Positions 45,282-54,278 of a DNA stretch of 64,000 bases are shown here, piece after piece. The notes under the pieces were generated by a model, which was not told where the DNA came from, searched no databases, and saw nothing but the letters and a program-made list of their open reading frames with translations. The position numbers and the translations under genes are program-made. Position 1 is the stretch's first letter; each line of letters opens with the position of its first letter. The DNA lies in NCBI RefSeq assembly GCF_003859805.1, contig NZ_RQZG01000001.1:1-64000 (forward strand). The letters run 5' to 3'. This DNA comes from Arachnia propionica. Lineage in GTDB: Bacteria; Actinomycetota; Actinomycetes; Propionibacteriales; Propionibacteriaceae.

Positions 45282-45327
45282 GGGTTCACCGACCCGGCCA
45301 CTGTAGCGGCCCCGGGTCGGTGAGCCC
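45282..45327 (-). terminator. Terminator between YqeY-like gene and tRNA-Val
   Basis: A 16-bp stem with one G-T pair (GGGTTCACCGACCCGG and its complement) surrounds a 14-base loop, nine bases after the stop of the GatB/YqeY-like gene. Confidence 0.7.
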
Positions 45328-45336
45328 AGTCGAGGG

Positions 45337-45789
45337 TCAGGCCAGGGCGTCCTTCACCAGGGTGGCGACGGTCCTGCCCTCGGCCCGGCCTGCCACCCGA
45401 GCGTTGACGGCCTTGATGATCGCCCCCATCTGTTTCATCCCGGCTTCCGGGACCGCGGCCACCTCCTCGGCGACGATGGCCCTCACCTCGTCGTCGGTGA
45501 GTGGGGCGGGCAGGTAGGCGGCCATGAACTCGGCCTCCTGCTCCTCCTTCGCGGCCAGTTCGAGGCGCCCCGCCTCGGCGTAGGTGGCCGCGGAGTCACG
45601 ACGCTTGCGCTGCTCCTTCGTGATGACCGCGATCTCCTCCTCGTCGCTCAGCTCCCGGGCGACGTCACCGGCCACCTCCTCCACGGTGATCGCCGCCATC
45701 ATCATGCGGATGACGGATTTGGTGAACTCGTCCTTCGCGCGGAGGGCATCCGCGAGATCCTTCTTCAGGCGGGTCTTCGTCGCAGCCAT
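45337..45789 (-). CDS. GatB/YqeY domain protein
   Basis: The 150-residue protein is a stand-alone YqeY domain like the tail of Gat[51 protein letters not shown] and the C-terminal [21 protein letters not shown]. It may bind tRNA, but the function is not firmly known. ATG 45789 has AAAGGAAG upstream. Divergent to prfB, about 70 bases apart. Confidence 0.92.
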   Translation of the reverse strand: MAATKTRLKKDLADALRAKDEFTKSVIRMMMAAITVEEVAGDVARELSDEEEIAVITKEQRKRRDSAATYAEAGRLELAAKEEQEAEFMAAYLPAPLTDDEVRAIVAEEVAAVPEAGMKQMGAIIKAVNARVAGRAEGRTVATLVKDALA

Positions 45790-45861
45790 GTGCTTCCTTT
45801 CTCTTGGCACCCAATTCAACCAGCCCGGCGGGGAGGGCTCTTGCAGGTAGAATGGCGCATC

Positions 45862-46977
45862 GTGGCTGAAGCAGACCTCTCCCTCGTGATCGACCAGTTG
45901 TCCAAGTCCCTCACCTCCATCGAGGCGGTGGCGGACCTGCCGAGGCTGCGCGCGGAGATCGCGCAACTCTCCGAGGAGGTCGCGGCCCCGAACCTGTGGG
46001 ACGACCAGGACAACGCCCAGCGTGTGACATCGACGCTGTCGGCCCGGCAGGCGGAGGTGGAACGGCTGGAGTCACTGCGGAGCCGACTCGACGACGCCGG
46101 GGTGATGCTGGAGCTCGCCGCGGAGGAGGACGACGCCGAGACCCGCGGCGAGGTGGAACGTGAACTGGCGAGACTCACCGAGGAGGTCGAGGCCCTGGAG
46201 GTCCGCACACTGCTCTCCGGTGAGTACGACTCGCGTGAGGCGCTGGTGACGATCCGCGCCGAGGCTGGCGGGGTGGATGCGGCCGATTTCGCCGAGAAGC
46301 TCATGCGGATGTACCTGCGCTGGGCCGAACGGCACGGTTATCCCGTCGAGGTCTACGACACCTCCTACGCGGAGGAGGCAGGCCTGAAGTCGGCCACCTT
46401 CGCGGTCAAGGCCCCCTTCGCCTACGGCACCCTCTCGGTGGAGCAGGGCACCCATCGGTTGGTGCGCATCTCCCCGTTCGACAACCAGGGTCGCAGGCAG
46501 ACCTCCTTCGCCGGTGTCGAGGTGCTGCCGGTGACGGAGGAGACCGACTCCATCGACATCCCGGAGGGGGACATCCGGGTGGACGTCTTCCGTTCCTCGG
46601 GGCCGGGTGGCCAGTCCGTCAACACCACCGACTCGGCGGTGCGGATCACGCACCTGCCCACGGGGCTGGTGGTCAGCTGCCAGAACGAGAAGTCGCAGCT
46701 CCAGAACAAGGCGGCCGCGTTGCGCGTGCTCCAGTCCCGGCTCCTGGAACTGGCCCGGGCGGAGCGTGAGAAGGAGATGAACGCGCTCAAGGGCGATGGC
46801 GGCAACTCCTGGGGGGCCCAGATGCGTTCCTACGTGATGAATCCCTACCAGATGGTCAAGGACCTGCGCACCGAACACGAGGTGGGCAATCCGGACGCCG
46901 TCTTCGACGGTGACATCGACGGATTCATCGATGCAGGAATTCGCTGGCGGAAGCGGACGGAGGCTGCTGCCAGTTGA
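45862..46977 (+). CDS. prfB: Peptide chain release factor 2
   Basis: The 371-residue factor ends translation at UGA and UAA. GGQ is at 249-251 ([10 protein letters not shown]), and the RF2-type [10 protein letters not shown] block and C-terminal [14 protein letters not shown] are present. The gene is in one frame, without the programmed frameshift of E. coli prfB. GTG 45862 is the likely start; a longer open frame upstream has no homology. It is the first of a run with ftsE, ftsX, an M23 hydrolase and smpB, an order typical of actinobacteria. Confidence 0.95.
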   Translation: MAEADLSLVIDQLSKSLTSIEAVADLPRLRAEIAQLSEEVAAPNLWDDQDNAQRVTSTLSARQAEVERLESLRSRLDDAGVMLELAAEEDDAETRGEVERELARLTEEVEALEVRTLLSGEYDSREALVTIRAEAGGVDAADFAEKLMRMYLRWAERHGYPVEVYDTSYAEEAGLKSATFAVKAPFAYGTLSVEQGTHRLVRISPFDNQGRRQTSFAGVEVLPVTEETDSIDIPEGDIRVDVFRSSGPGGQSVNTTDSAVRITHLPTGLVVSCQNEKSQLQNKAAALRVLQSRLLELARAEREKEMNALKGDGGNSWGAQMRSYVMNPYQMVKDLRTEHEVGNPDAVFDGDIDGFIDAGIRWRKRTEAAAS

Positions 46978-47048
46978 CAGGTGTGCCGCAGCGGCGTGTT
47001 GCTGTCGGAGGCATCTCGGTCGGTGTGCTTGACTTCATACTGACCGTG

Positions 47049-47067
47049 TCCTGGAAGAGTTCCAGGA
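47049..47067. repeat. Inverted repeat upstream of ftsE
   Basis: TCCTGGAA-GAG-TTCCAGGA is a perfect 8-bp inverted repeat about 30 bases before the ftsE start, downstream of TTGACT (47029-47034). It could be a leader hairpin or an operator. Confidence 0.5.
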
Positions 47068-47095
47068 TCTTCCCCTAGTCGGTCGGAGAAACACA

Positions 47096-47782
47096 GTGAT
47101 CACGTTCGAGGACGTCACGAAGTTCTATCCCGGGCAGGACCGCCCGGCGCTTCGGAACATCAACCTTGAGATCGGCAAGGGTGAGTTCGTCTTCCTCGTC
47201 GGCCAGTCAGGGTCCGGCAAGTCGACCTTCCTGCGGCTGATCCTGCGCGAGTACCGCCCCTCCCAGGGCACGCTCTACGTCGCGGGGAAGAACCTCAGCA
47301 CCTTGAACCAGTGGAAGGTGCCTGCCCTGCGTCGTCAGATCGGCACCGTCTTCCAGGACTTCCGGCTGCTTCCCGGCAAGACGGTCTACGAGAACGTCGC
47401 CTTCGCGCTCCAGGTGATCGGCAAACCGAATCGGGTCATCAAGCAGCTGGTTCCCGACACCTTGAGGCTGGTCGGTCTGGAGGGCAAGGAGAACCGGCTC
47501 AACGAGGAACTCTCGGGTGGTGAGCAGCAGCGTGTCGCGATCGCACGGGCCTTCGTGAACCGGCCGAAGATCCTCATCGCGGACGAGCCCACCGGAAACC
47601 TCGATCCCGAGACGAGTGTCGGCATCATGAAGCTCCTCGACCGGATCAACCGCAGCGACACCACCGTCATCATGGCCACCCATGACTCCACGATCGTCGA
47701 CCAGATGCGCCGTCGCGTGCTCGAGCTCCGCCAGGGGGAACTCGTGCGTGACCAGGCCAAGGGTGTCTACGGCAGCAACTGA
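47096..47782 (+). CDS. ftsE: Cell-division ATP-binding protein FtsE
   Basis: The 228-residue ATPase has Walker [10 protein letters not shown] (36-44), signature [14 protein letters not shown] and Walker [13 protein letters not shown]. With FtsX it forms an ABC-type complex that activates cell-wall hydrolases at the septum. GTG 47096 is the start. Confidence 0.97.
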   Translation: MITFEDVTKFYPGQDRPALRNINLEIGKGEFVFLVGQSGSGKSTFLRLILREYRPSQGTLYVAGKNLSTLNQWKVPALRRQIGTVFQDFRLLPGKTVYENVAFALQVIGKPNRVIKQLVPDTLRLVGLEGKENRLNEELSGGEQQRVAIARAFVNRPKILIADEPTGNLDPETSVGIMKLLDRINRSDTTVIMATHDSTIVDQMRRRVLELRQGELVRDQAKGVYGSN

Positions 47783-47796
47783 GAACGAGGATTTCA

Positions 47797-48699
47797 ATGA
47801 GGCATTCACTTCGCGAGACCTGGTCCGGGCTCAAACGCAATCTCGCCATGACGATCGCCGTGATCGTCACGACATCGGTGTCGCTCACGCTGTTCGGACT
47901 GGGCCTGCTGACCTCCCAGGAGGTCGAGCTCGTCAAGTCCCGCTGGTACGACAAGATCGAGATCTCGGTCTTCCTCTGCACCGAACGGACCACCGGTGGT
48001 ACCTGTGAGGACGGCAAGGAGACCACCGACGCCCAACGGGAGGCGATCAGGACCGCCCTCGAGGCGAACCCGGAGGTCAAGGAGGTCTTCTACGAGACCA
48101 AGGCCGAGGCCTTCGCCGAGTTCCAGCGCGTGTTCAAGGACTCCCCGGTGCTGGCCTCGCGCACCGAGGAACAGATGCAGGACTCGTTCCGGATCAAGCT
48201 CGTCAACCCCGAGAACTACAGGGGGGTGGTCAGCGAGGCCCAAGGGCTGCAGGGCGTGCAGAACGTCCAGGACCTGAAGGGGGTCCTCGACCCTGTCTTC
48301 AGGGCGCTCAACATGCTCCAGTGGGCCACGCTCGGGATGAGCGTCCTGCTGCTGGTGGCGGCTGCCCTCCAGATCTCCACCACGATCCGTATGGCTGCCT
48401 TCACCAGGCGTCGCGAGATCGGCATCATGCGGCTGGTGGGCGCCTCCAATTTCTACATCCTGCTGCCCTTCCTGCTGGAGAGTCTCGTCGCGGCCCTCCT
48501 CGGCGTTCTGCTGGCGAGTGCCGCGCTCGGGACCACCTATGTCCTGGTCATCGACAACTACCTGCGCCAGAAGGTGCTCGCCCTGCCCTGGATCGGCCAG
48601 TCCCACCTGATGGTGACCCTCGGTGCCATCGCGGCCGTGGGCATCGCCCTGTCCATCATTCCCACACTTCTGGCTGCCCGGAAGTACCTGAGAATCTGA
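47797..48699 (+). CDS. ftsX: Cell-division membrane protein FtsX
   Basis: The 300-residue protein has one N-terminal helix (about 22-45), a large outside loop of about 130 residues with two cysteines (FLCTERTTGGTCED), and three C-terminal helices. TRRREIGIMRLVGASN is the typical coupling segment. It works with FtsE, 14 bases upstream. The outside loop should bind the hydrolase encoded next. Confidence 0.96.
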   Translation: MRHSLRETWSGLKRNLAMTIAVIVTTSVSLTLFGLGLLTSQEVELVKSRWYDKIEISVFLCTERTTGGTCEDGKETTDAQREAIRTALEANPEVKEVFYETKAEAFAEFQRVFKDSPVLASRTEEQMQDSFRIKLVNPENYRGVVSEAQGLQGVQNVQDLKGVLDPVFRALNMLQWATLGMSVLLLVAAALQISTTIRMAAFTRRREIGIMRLVGASNFYILLPFLLESLVAALLGVLLASAALGTTYVLVIDNYLRQKVLALPWIGQSHLMVTLGAIAAVGIALSIIPTLLAARKYLRI

Positions 48700-48716
48700 C
48701 ATGTGAGGAGACCAAG

Positions 48717-50129
48717 GTGAATCGGGATCTTCCCCCTCTGCCCGAGAACCGTAAGCTCACCCGAGTGATGCGTGGCGTCGTGACCCTTGCGGTCGGCATC
48801 GCGTTGACCTGCGCCCCGGTCCACGTGGCGGGTGCCGATGAACTCGATGATCGTCGGGACCAGCTGGACGAAGAGCTGAAGGAGCAGCAGGAATCCGTCG
48901 AGGGTGCCTCCAACGAGCTGACCGAGGCGGTCAAGGCCTACGAGAGCGCGAAGGGTGAGCTCAGCACCGCGGAGAAGGAACTGGACGAGGCTGAGGCCGC
49001 GCGCAGCAAGGCCCAGGAACTTGACGCCCAGCGTGCCGAGGAGTTGAAGGCAGCCGAGGTCCGGCTCGAGAAGGCCAAGGCGGATGTCGACTTCACCAGG
49101 GCCTCCTACGATGTCGTCGACCGCCGCACGAGTGAGGAGGTCAACGTCATCGCCCAGCAGAACGGTGGGCTCCTCCAACTCTCATTGTTCCTCAGTGATG
49201 CGGAGGCCAGCGAGTTGAACCAGCGTGCCCAGCTCTCCGACACCCTCTTCTCCTCCTCGGCCCTCGAACTCGACGAGTTGACCGAACGGCGCTTCGCGAT
49301 GGAGTCCGCCGAGACCGAGGCGGCCGAGGCCGAGCAGGCGGCCGAGGAGGCGCGTCAGGCCGCTGCCGAGCAGCTCGAGGTGACCAAGCAGAAGGAGAAG
49401 GCCGCGGAGGACAAGAAGGCCGAGGTGGCGAAGAAGGTCGAGGAGAAGGACGCCGCCAAGAAGGCCGCCGACGATCAGTTGGCCGCGGAGAAACAGCGCC
49501 AGAGTGAACTGGAGAACGAGTCCGCTGACCTCGACCGTCGCATCAAGCAACGGATCGAGGAGCAGAAGCGGCAGGAGGAGGAACGCCGACGGGCCGAGGA
49601 GAGGGCCGCTGCCGAGAAGAAGGCCGCGGACGAGAAGAAGGCCGCGGAGCAGGAGGCCCAGTCGAGGAAGAAGTCCTCGGAGTCGTCGAACACCTCCGGT
49701 GGGGGTTCAGGGAACGGGACCGGGGGCGGCACCGGATTCATGCGTCCCGTGAACGGTCGGCTCAGTTCGCCCTACGGGATGAGACTGCATCCGGTGCTGG
49801 GGTACTGGAAACTGCACGACGGAACGGACTTCGCCGCCTCCTGCGGTGCCGAGATCCGGGCGGCCGCCGACGGCAAGGTGGTGGAGAAGTACTTCAACTC
49901 CGGCTACGGCAACCGCCTCATGATCGATCATGGTCGGGTGGGTGGCTCGTACGTCACCACCGGATACAACCACGCCACCCATTACGTGGTCTCCGTGGGG
50001 GAGCAGGTCTCCAAGGGAGAGGTCATCGGATACGTCGGCTCGACCGGGTACTCCACCGGGTGCCATCTCCATCTCATGGTCTGGGAGAACGGCTCCAGGG
50101 TGAATCCCATGAGTCGTTGGTTCAGCTAG
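48717..50129 (+). CDS. Exported coiled-coil M23 peptidase, probable FtsEX partner
   Basis: The 470-residue protein has a signal peptide ending near VAGA/DE (residue 40), a long coiled-coil region (about 42-320, Glu/Lys/Ala-rich), a Ser/Gly linker and a C-terminal M23 LytM domain. Zinc ligands are visible in HDGTDFAASCG and GCHLHLMVW, so the peptidase should be active. Layout and position after ftsEX resemble EnvC of proteobacteria, although EnvC has lost its zinc ligands. GTG 48717 has GAGGAG upstream. It should cut peptidoglycan cross-links during division on FtsEX command. Confidence 0.92.
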   Translation: MNRDLPPLPENRKLTRVMRGVVTLAVGIALTCAPVHVAGADELDDRRDQLDEELKEQQESVEGASNELTEAVKAYESAKGELSTAEKELDEAEAARSKAQELDAQRAEELKAAEVRLEKAKADVDFTRASYDVVDRRTSEEVNVIAQQNGGLLQLSLFLSDAEASELNQRAQLSDTLFSSSALELDELTERRFAMESAETEAAEAEQAAEEARQAAAEQLEVTKQKEKAAEDKKAEVAKKVEEKDAAKKAADDQLAAEKQRQSELENESADLDRRIKQRIEEQKRQEEERRRAEERAAAEKKAADEKKAAEQEAQSRKKSSESSNTSGGGSGNGTGGGTGFMRPVNGRLSSPYGMRLHPVLGYWKLHDGTDFAASCGAEIRAAADGKVVEKYFNSGYGNRLMIDHGRVGGSYVTTGYNHATHYVVSVGEQVSKGEVIGYVGSTGYSTGCHLHLMVWENGSRVNPMSRWFS

Positions 50130-50138
50130 GATTGACCG

Positions 50139-50627
50139 ATGCCCAGAGAGACCGGACGCAAACTGGTTGCCCAGAACAAGAAGGCCCGTCACGACTACCA
50201 GATCGGGGAGTCGTTCGAGGCCGGTCTGGTGCTGACCGGGACCGAGGTCAAGACCCTTCGTCTCGGCCGGGTGAGCCTGGCGGAGGCCTACGCGACCGTG
50301 GACGACGGTGAGGTCTGGCTGCGCAACGTCAACATTCCCGAGTACGAGTTCGGTACCTGGCGCAACCATGCGGCCACGCGGTCCCGCAAGCTGTTGCTCA
50401 ACAAACGGGAGATCGCGCGGCTGGCCCGGGAGACCGAGGCGAGCGGCCGGACCATCGTCCCGCTGTCGATCTACTTCAAGGACGGTTACGCCAAGGTGGA
50501 GATCGCGGTGGCCACGGGCAAACGTGACTGGGACAAGAGGCAGTCCATCGCGGAGCGGGACGCCAACCGGGAGGCACAGCGAGCACTGCGTGCCCGCAAC
50601 CGGTTGGGGAGCAGCCGTCGACGGTGA
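50139..50627 (+). CDS. smpB: SsrA-binding protein SmpB
   Basis: The 162-residue protein delivers tmRNA to stalled ribosomes. [38 protein letters not shown] and the basic C-terminal tail ([19 protein letters not shown]) are typical. The ssrA gene lies about 690 bases downstream. Confidence 0.97.
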   Translation: MPRETGRKLVAQNKKARHDYQIGESFEAGLVLTGTEVKTLRLGRVSLAEAYATVDDGEVWLRNVNIPEYEFGTWRNHAATRSRKLLLNKREIARLARETEASGRTIVPLSIYFKDGYAKVEIAVATGKRDWDKRQSIAERDANREAQRALRARNRLGSSRRR

Positions 50628-50698
50628 CCTGGGTCACTGCTGGCTGAGGGTTCGCTCAGGGCAATCCCCAATGGAAGCTGGACCGTGGACAGGGCACC

Positions 50699-51292
50699 AT
50701 GGTCACCATGACCGATCCGATCCTCTCCGCCCCCGTCACCGATGTGCAACGGGACAGAGCGGTGGAGTACCTGCAGCGCGCCTATGCGGCGTCAGAGATC
50801 TCCGACGAGATGTTCGAACAGCGCCTGGGGCTCGCGCTGACGGCGACGACCCGTGCCGAGCTCAACGCCTCACTGCGAGGCCTGGCGCGGGTGGCGCCGT
50901 CGATGCTGGTCGGCCAACCAACGGCACCCCCGCAGCCGGTCAACGGGATGAACAACGTCCTGGCGGGGATCATCCATCTGGGCACTCTGCCCAGCATGTT
51001 CGTCCTGCCGGCCATCGCCAAGGGGGCGGCCTCACCGCAGTCCCGGATCTCGCTGGAGGCCTCCCGCGCGATGTGTTTCCAGTTCAGCGCCCTGATCTAC
51101 GGGGCGATCGCGATCTTCCTGACGGCGATGGGGATCACCCCCGCGTCGTTGCTGTTCGTGGGGTTCGTGTCCTGGGCGCTGATGACGCTGTGGTTGGCGA
51201 TCCGTGCCTTCAACGGGGATCACAGCACCAAGGCGATCGAGAAGTTGATGCTGATGCGTCCCGTGGAGGACCAGCAGCCACGAGTGCGCTAG
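50699..51292 (+). CDS. DUF1707 domain membrane protein
   Basis: The 197-residue protein begins with a DUF1707 domain (VQRDRAVEYLQRAYAASEISDEMFEQRLG), found in many actinobacterial regulators and envelope proteins, followed by two to three membrane helices (SALIYGAIAIFLTAMGITPASLLFVGFVSWALMTL region). The function is unknown. It lies between smpB and tmRNA. ATG 50699 or 50708 is the start; no clear ribosome site is seen. Confidence 0.8.
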   Translation: MVTMTDPILSAPVTDVQRDRAVEYLQRAYAASEISDEMFEQRLGLALTATTRAELNASLRGLARVAPSMLVGQPTAPPQPVNGMNNVLAGIIHLGTLPSMFVLPAIAKGAASPQSRISLEASRAMCFQFSALIYGAIAIFLTAMGITPASLLFVGFVSWALMTLWLAIRAFNGDHSTKAIEKLMLMRPVEDQQPRVR

Positions 51293-51314
51293 ACTGGTGC
51301 AGCACAACTCAAGA

Positions 51315-51683
51315 GGGGATGACTGGTTTCGACTTGGACGGTTGTTCGAGGAGAAGCGGGCCGAGGACCCACACTCATCTCGTGAACGATGTGTGGAAAC
51401 CAACAAGTGCCAAGAACAATCGCACTGACTTCGCTCTCGCTGCCTGATCAGCGATCGAAGGGTCACGCCCGGGTTTGCCTTCGACCCGGTGCCTGGCCTC
51501 ATTCCAGAAGGCTTGCTGGACGACCTGCGTCGCAGGGGTCGTTCGGGACTTCACTGCGACTGGGCCCGGCTGCAACTTGCTGACGTGAGTGCAGGGGCTG
51601 AGTGGACCGACTAGTCAGCTGCGCCCGGAGAAGCCCTGGTTCGCCTTTCAAGGACGCGGGTTCAATTCCCGCCATCTCCACCC
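51315..51683 (+). ncRNA. ssrA: Transfer-messenger RNA
   Basis: The 5' end GGGGATGACTGGTTTCGAC and the 3' end (GGGTTCAATTCCC T arm, CATCTCC acceptor strand) form the tRNA-like domain. The tag frame at 51409-51447 reads AKNNRTDFALAA and stops at TGA. The ALAA ending is the usual degradation signal. CCA is not encoded. It rescues stalled ribosomes together with SmpB. Confidence 0.96.
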
Positions 51684-51684
51684 C

Positions 51685-51714
51685 GGATGCCCCGGCCACC
51701 TGGCCGGGGCATCC
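51685..51714 (+). terminator. Terminator after tmRNA
   Basis: GGATGCCCCGGCCA-CC-TGGCCGGGGCATCC forms a perfect 14-bp stem directly after the tmRNA and also faces the end of the convergent GH13 gene. Confidence 0.85.
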
Positions 51715-51720
51715 GTGCGT

Positions 51721-52959
51721 TCAGCGGGTGCTCCACAGGGTCTCACCGGAGGAACCACGGATCCACGCCTGTGGGCTGTCGTTGACGTCCAGCTCGATCT
51801 CCAGGTGCTGCCCTTCGTCGGCCGAGACCCGGTACCGGTACCGGGTGTTGTCCAGGTGCAGCGTCGTGGTCCGGGCACGCACCAGCCACGGGTGCCTGCG
51901 CCTGAGCCCGATGAGGTCCTGGTGGGCCCGCAGCACGTGGGCACCGAGTGGGGACAGCTCCGCCGGAGAGCCCGGGAAGGCCGGACGGATCTCGTCGTCC
52001 CCACCGAGGCGGTCCTCCTTGATCCCGGCGAAGGCCTGTTCGTCCCCGTAGTAGATCGACGGTACCCCGCCGAGTGTCATGAGCAGGGTCAGGGCGCACA
52101 CCGCTGCCTCGTTGCCGATGCGGGAGGCGATCCGGGTGACGTCGTGGTTCCCGATGAAGGTCTGTGGGATGAAGTGCGCCAGGAAACCGTTGTGGCGCTG
52201 GAGGGCCCAGTCCAGCTCGAAGAAGTTCCGGTCGTCGAGGGAGGACCAGATGGCCTTCCACAACTCGTACTGGGTGACCGAGTCGATCCGGGAGCGGGCC
52301 ACGAAATCGACGTAGTCGCCGTGCAGCACCTCGCCGAGGAACCAGGCGTCAGGGTGCCGGTTCCTGGCCGCCGGGATCACCTCGGCCCAGAACTCGGGGG
52401 CGACGGAGTAGGCCGCGTCCAGCCGCCACCCGTCGATGCCGCGCTCCAGCCAGTGGTTCAGCACGTGCGTCACGTGCCGCACGGTCGCGGGGGAGGAGTG
52501 GTTGAACCGCACCAGTGAGGAGTGTCCCTCGAACACCCGGGGGACCGGGCCGCCGTCGGCTTCCCAGTCGATGTCGAACAGCTGGGCGGAGGGATGCCCG
52601 GGGCCTTCGGCCAGCGCGGCGCGGACGTCCGCGTGTTTGGCGCCGACGTGACTGAACACGCCGTCGAGGAGGATGCGCAGTCCGCGCTCCTTGCAGGCGA
52701 CGACCAGGGCGTCGAAGTCCGCATCATCGCCCAGGCGGGGATCGATGCGCAACAGGTCCGTCGAGTCGTAGCCGTGGGTCTCGGAGGCGAAGATCGGGCC
52801 GAGCAGCATCCCGGAGCAGCCGAGCTCGACGGCGTAGTCGAGCCAGTCGATGAGGTGTCTCAACCGAGGACTGGGTGCGCCGTGTGCCTCACGGATCGGG
52901 GCTCCGGTGAATCCCAAGGGGTAGACGTGCCACCAGATGGCGTGATCGATCCAGGTCAT
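51721..52959 (-). CDS. GH13 family alpha-glucan hydrolase or transferase
   Basis: The 412-residue enzyme has the GH13 barrel motifs: region I DGVFSHVG, region II GWRLDAAYS with the catalytic Asp, region III FLGEVLHGD with the acid Glu, and region IV FIGNHDVTR with the third Asp. It has no signal peptide, so it works in the cytoplasm, perhaps on maltodextrins or glycogen. ATG 52959 is preceded by AGGAG. A TetR-type regulator gene is transcribed away from it 71 bases upstream. Confidence 0.92.
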   Translation of the reverse strand: MTWIDHAIWWHVYPLGFTGAPIREAHGAPSPRLRHLIDWLDYAVELGCSGMLLGPIFASETHGYDSTDLLRIDPRLGDDADFDALVVACKERGLRILLDGVFSHVGAKHADVRAALAEGPGHPSAQLFDIDWEADGGPVPRVFEGHSSLVRFNHSSPATVRHVTHVLNHWLERGIDGWRLDAAYSVAPEFWAEVIPAARNRHPDAWFLGEVLHGDYVDFVARSRIDSVTQYELWKAIWSSLDDRNFFELDWALQRHNGFLAHFIPQTFIGNHDVTRIASRIGNEAAVCALTLLMTLGGVPSIYYGDEQAFAGIKEDRLGGDDEIRPAFPGSPAELSPLGAHVLRAHQDLIGLRRRHPWLVRARTTTLHLDNTRYRYRVSADEGQHLEIELDVNDSPQAWIRGSSGETLWSTR

Positions 52960-52970
52960 GTCGACTCCTA

Positions 52971-53015
52971 TTAGTGAACAAGATTCAGTAGTTGCTAGTG
53001 ATCGTAGTTCAGTAA
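52971..53015. promoter_or_regulatory. Shared operator region of GH13 and TetR genes
   Basis: The AT-rich gap has near-inverted arms TTAGTGAAC (52971-52979) and GTTCAGTAA (53007-53015), and TTCAGTA repeated at 52984-52990 and 53008-53014. It is the likely site for the TetR regulator, controlling both genes. Confidence 0.55.
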
Positions 53016-53030
53016 AGCTATGATGGCAAC

Positions 53031-53642
53031 GTGGCCCGCACCGACAAGAAGCAACGTCTCCGCCTCGACCCCGGGTCCCGGCGGACAGCGATCCTCGACG
53101 CGGCCGGGAAGTTGTTCGCTTCACGGCCCTACCCGGAGGTGACGGTGGCGGCGATCGCTGAGGCGGCCGGGGGCTCCGGTGCGCTGGTGTACCGCTACTT
53201 CGACGGCAAGGAGGGGCTCTACGCCGAGCTGGTCCACAGGGCCATCGCAGGACTGATGGAACGTCAGGAAGAGGCGATCAGGACACTGGGGGAGCACACC
53301 TGTGCCAGGGACCGGGTCCGGGCGGCGCTCATCGTGCTCCTCGACCACATCGCCTCCCAACCCAGGGCCTGGGCCTTTCCCTTCCGTGAACCCGGCGGAG
53401 AACCGGCAGCGGTCCTGGAGCTGAGGGTGGATGCCAGGAAACGATACGTCGCCGAACTCGGGGCCCTCCTCAGTCCCAGTGAGCAGTGGCGGCACGACTA
53501 CGCGTTGTGGGGATGGCTCGGTCACGTCGACGCGGCCTGCCTGCGCTGGGTGGACCAGGGCTGTCCTGCGGACCATAGATGGGCACTACTCGACAGCCTG
53601 CTCGGTGCACTCGAGGGAGCACTCGGGGACTGGGCTGCGTGA
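53031..53642 (+). CDS. TetR family transcriptional regulator
   Basis: The 203-residue protein has an N-terminal TetR DNA-binding domain (RRTAILDAAGKLFASRPYPEVTVAAIAEAAGGSGALVYRYF region, residues about 17-57) and a C-terminal ligand domain. GTG 53031 is the start. The divergent GH13 gene is its probable target; the inducer is unknown. Confidence 0.92.
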   Translation: MARTDKKQRLRLDPGSRRTAILDAAGKLFASRPYPEVTVAAIAEAAGGSGALVYRYFDGKEGLYAELVHRAIAGLMERQEEAIRTLGEHTCARDRVRAALIVLLDHIASQPRAWAFPFREPGGEPAAVLELRVDARKRYVAELGALLSPSEQWRHDYALWGWLGHVDAACLRWVDQGCPADHRWALLDSLLGALEGALGDWAA

Positions 53643-53660
53643 TGTTGGCACAATGGCGAC

Positions 53661-54221
53661 ATGATTCCGGGTGAACCACGAGCAGGACAGCTGTTGATCG
53701 CGCGTGATCCCGGGGACGGGAGCTACTTCGACCGCAGCGTGGTTCTCCTCCTCGACCACGACGACGAGGGTTCGGTCGGGGTGTGCCTGCACCAACCCGG
53801 CGCCCAGCCGCTGCCGCCACCGCTGATGGAGCTGCGGCCGCTGCTCACCCCGCCGGCCGAGATCTTCGAAGGAGGGCCGGTCAACGAGCACGCCGTCATC
53901 GGGCTGGCCCAGCTGCGTCGTCCGGGAAGCCACCCCAAGGGCTGGCAGCCGCTGTTCCAGGATGTCGGGTCACTGGCCCTGGACACCCCGTACGAGGAGC
54001 TGGACGGCCACTTCTCCCACCTCAGGATCTTCATGGGACTCGCAGGATGGGGACCGGGGCAGCTCATCGGGGAACTGCTCCGGGGCTCCTGGTTCCGTAC
54101 CCCCGCCACGCCGGAGGAGATCTTCGCGACCCCGGAGCGACTCTGGCAGCGGATCCTCAGACGGTGCGGTGGTCAGTGCGGGCTCTGGTCCACCTGGACC
54201 GACACTCCGTCCTGGAACTGA
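53661..54221 (+). CDS. YqgE/AlgH family protein (UPF0301)
   Basis: The 186-residue protein has the family marks AGQLLIARDPGDGSYFDRSVVLLLDHD, GSVGVCLHQP, FEGGPV and FMGLAGWGPGQLIGEL. The function is not established. It lies just upstream of mtrA, with which it may be co-transcribed. Confidence 0.92.
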   Translation: MIPGEPRAGQLLIARDPGDGSYFDRSVVLLLDHDDEGSVGVCLHQPGAQPLPPPLMELRPLLTPPAEIFEGGPVNEHAVIGLAQLRRPGSHPKGWQPLFQDVGSLALDTPYEELDGHFSHLRIFMGLAGWGPGQLIGELLRGSWFRTPATPEEIFATPERLWQRILRRCGGQCGLWSTWTDTPSWN

Positions 54222-54278
54222 AAACCCGATCGGGACGACCGGATAGCATGGTGGGCAGGTCCGAGCAGGAGGTGGACG

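Noticed and set aside
45790-45861. Possible programmed frameshift at the start of prfB
   Set aside because: The open frame is continuous, and there is no in-frame UGA with a slippery CUU near codon 25 as in E. coli.
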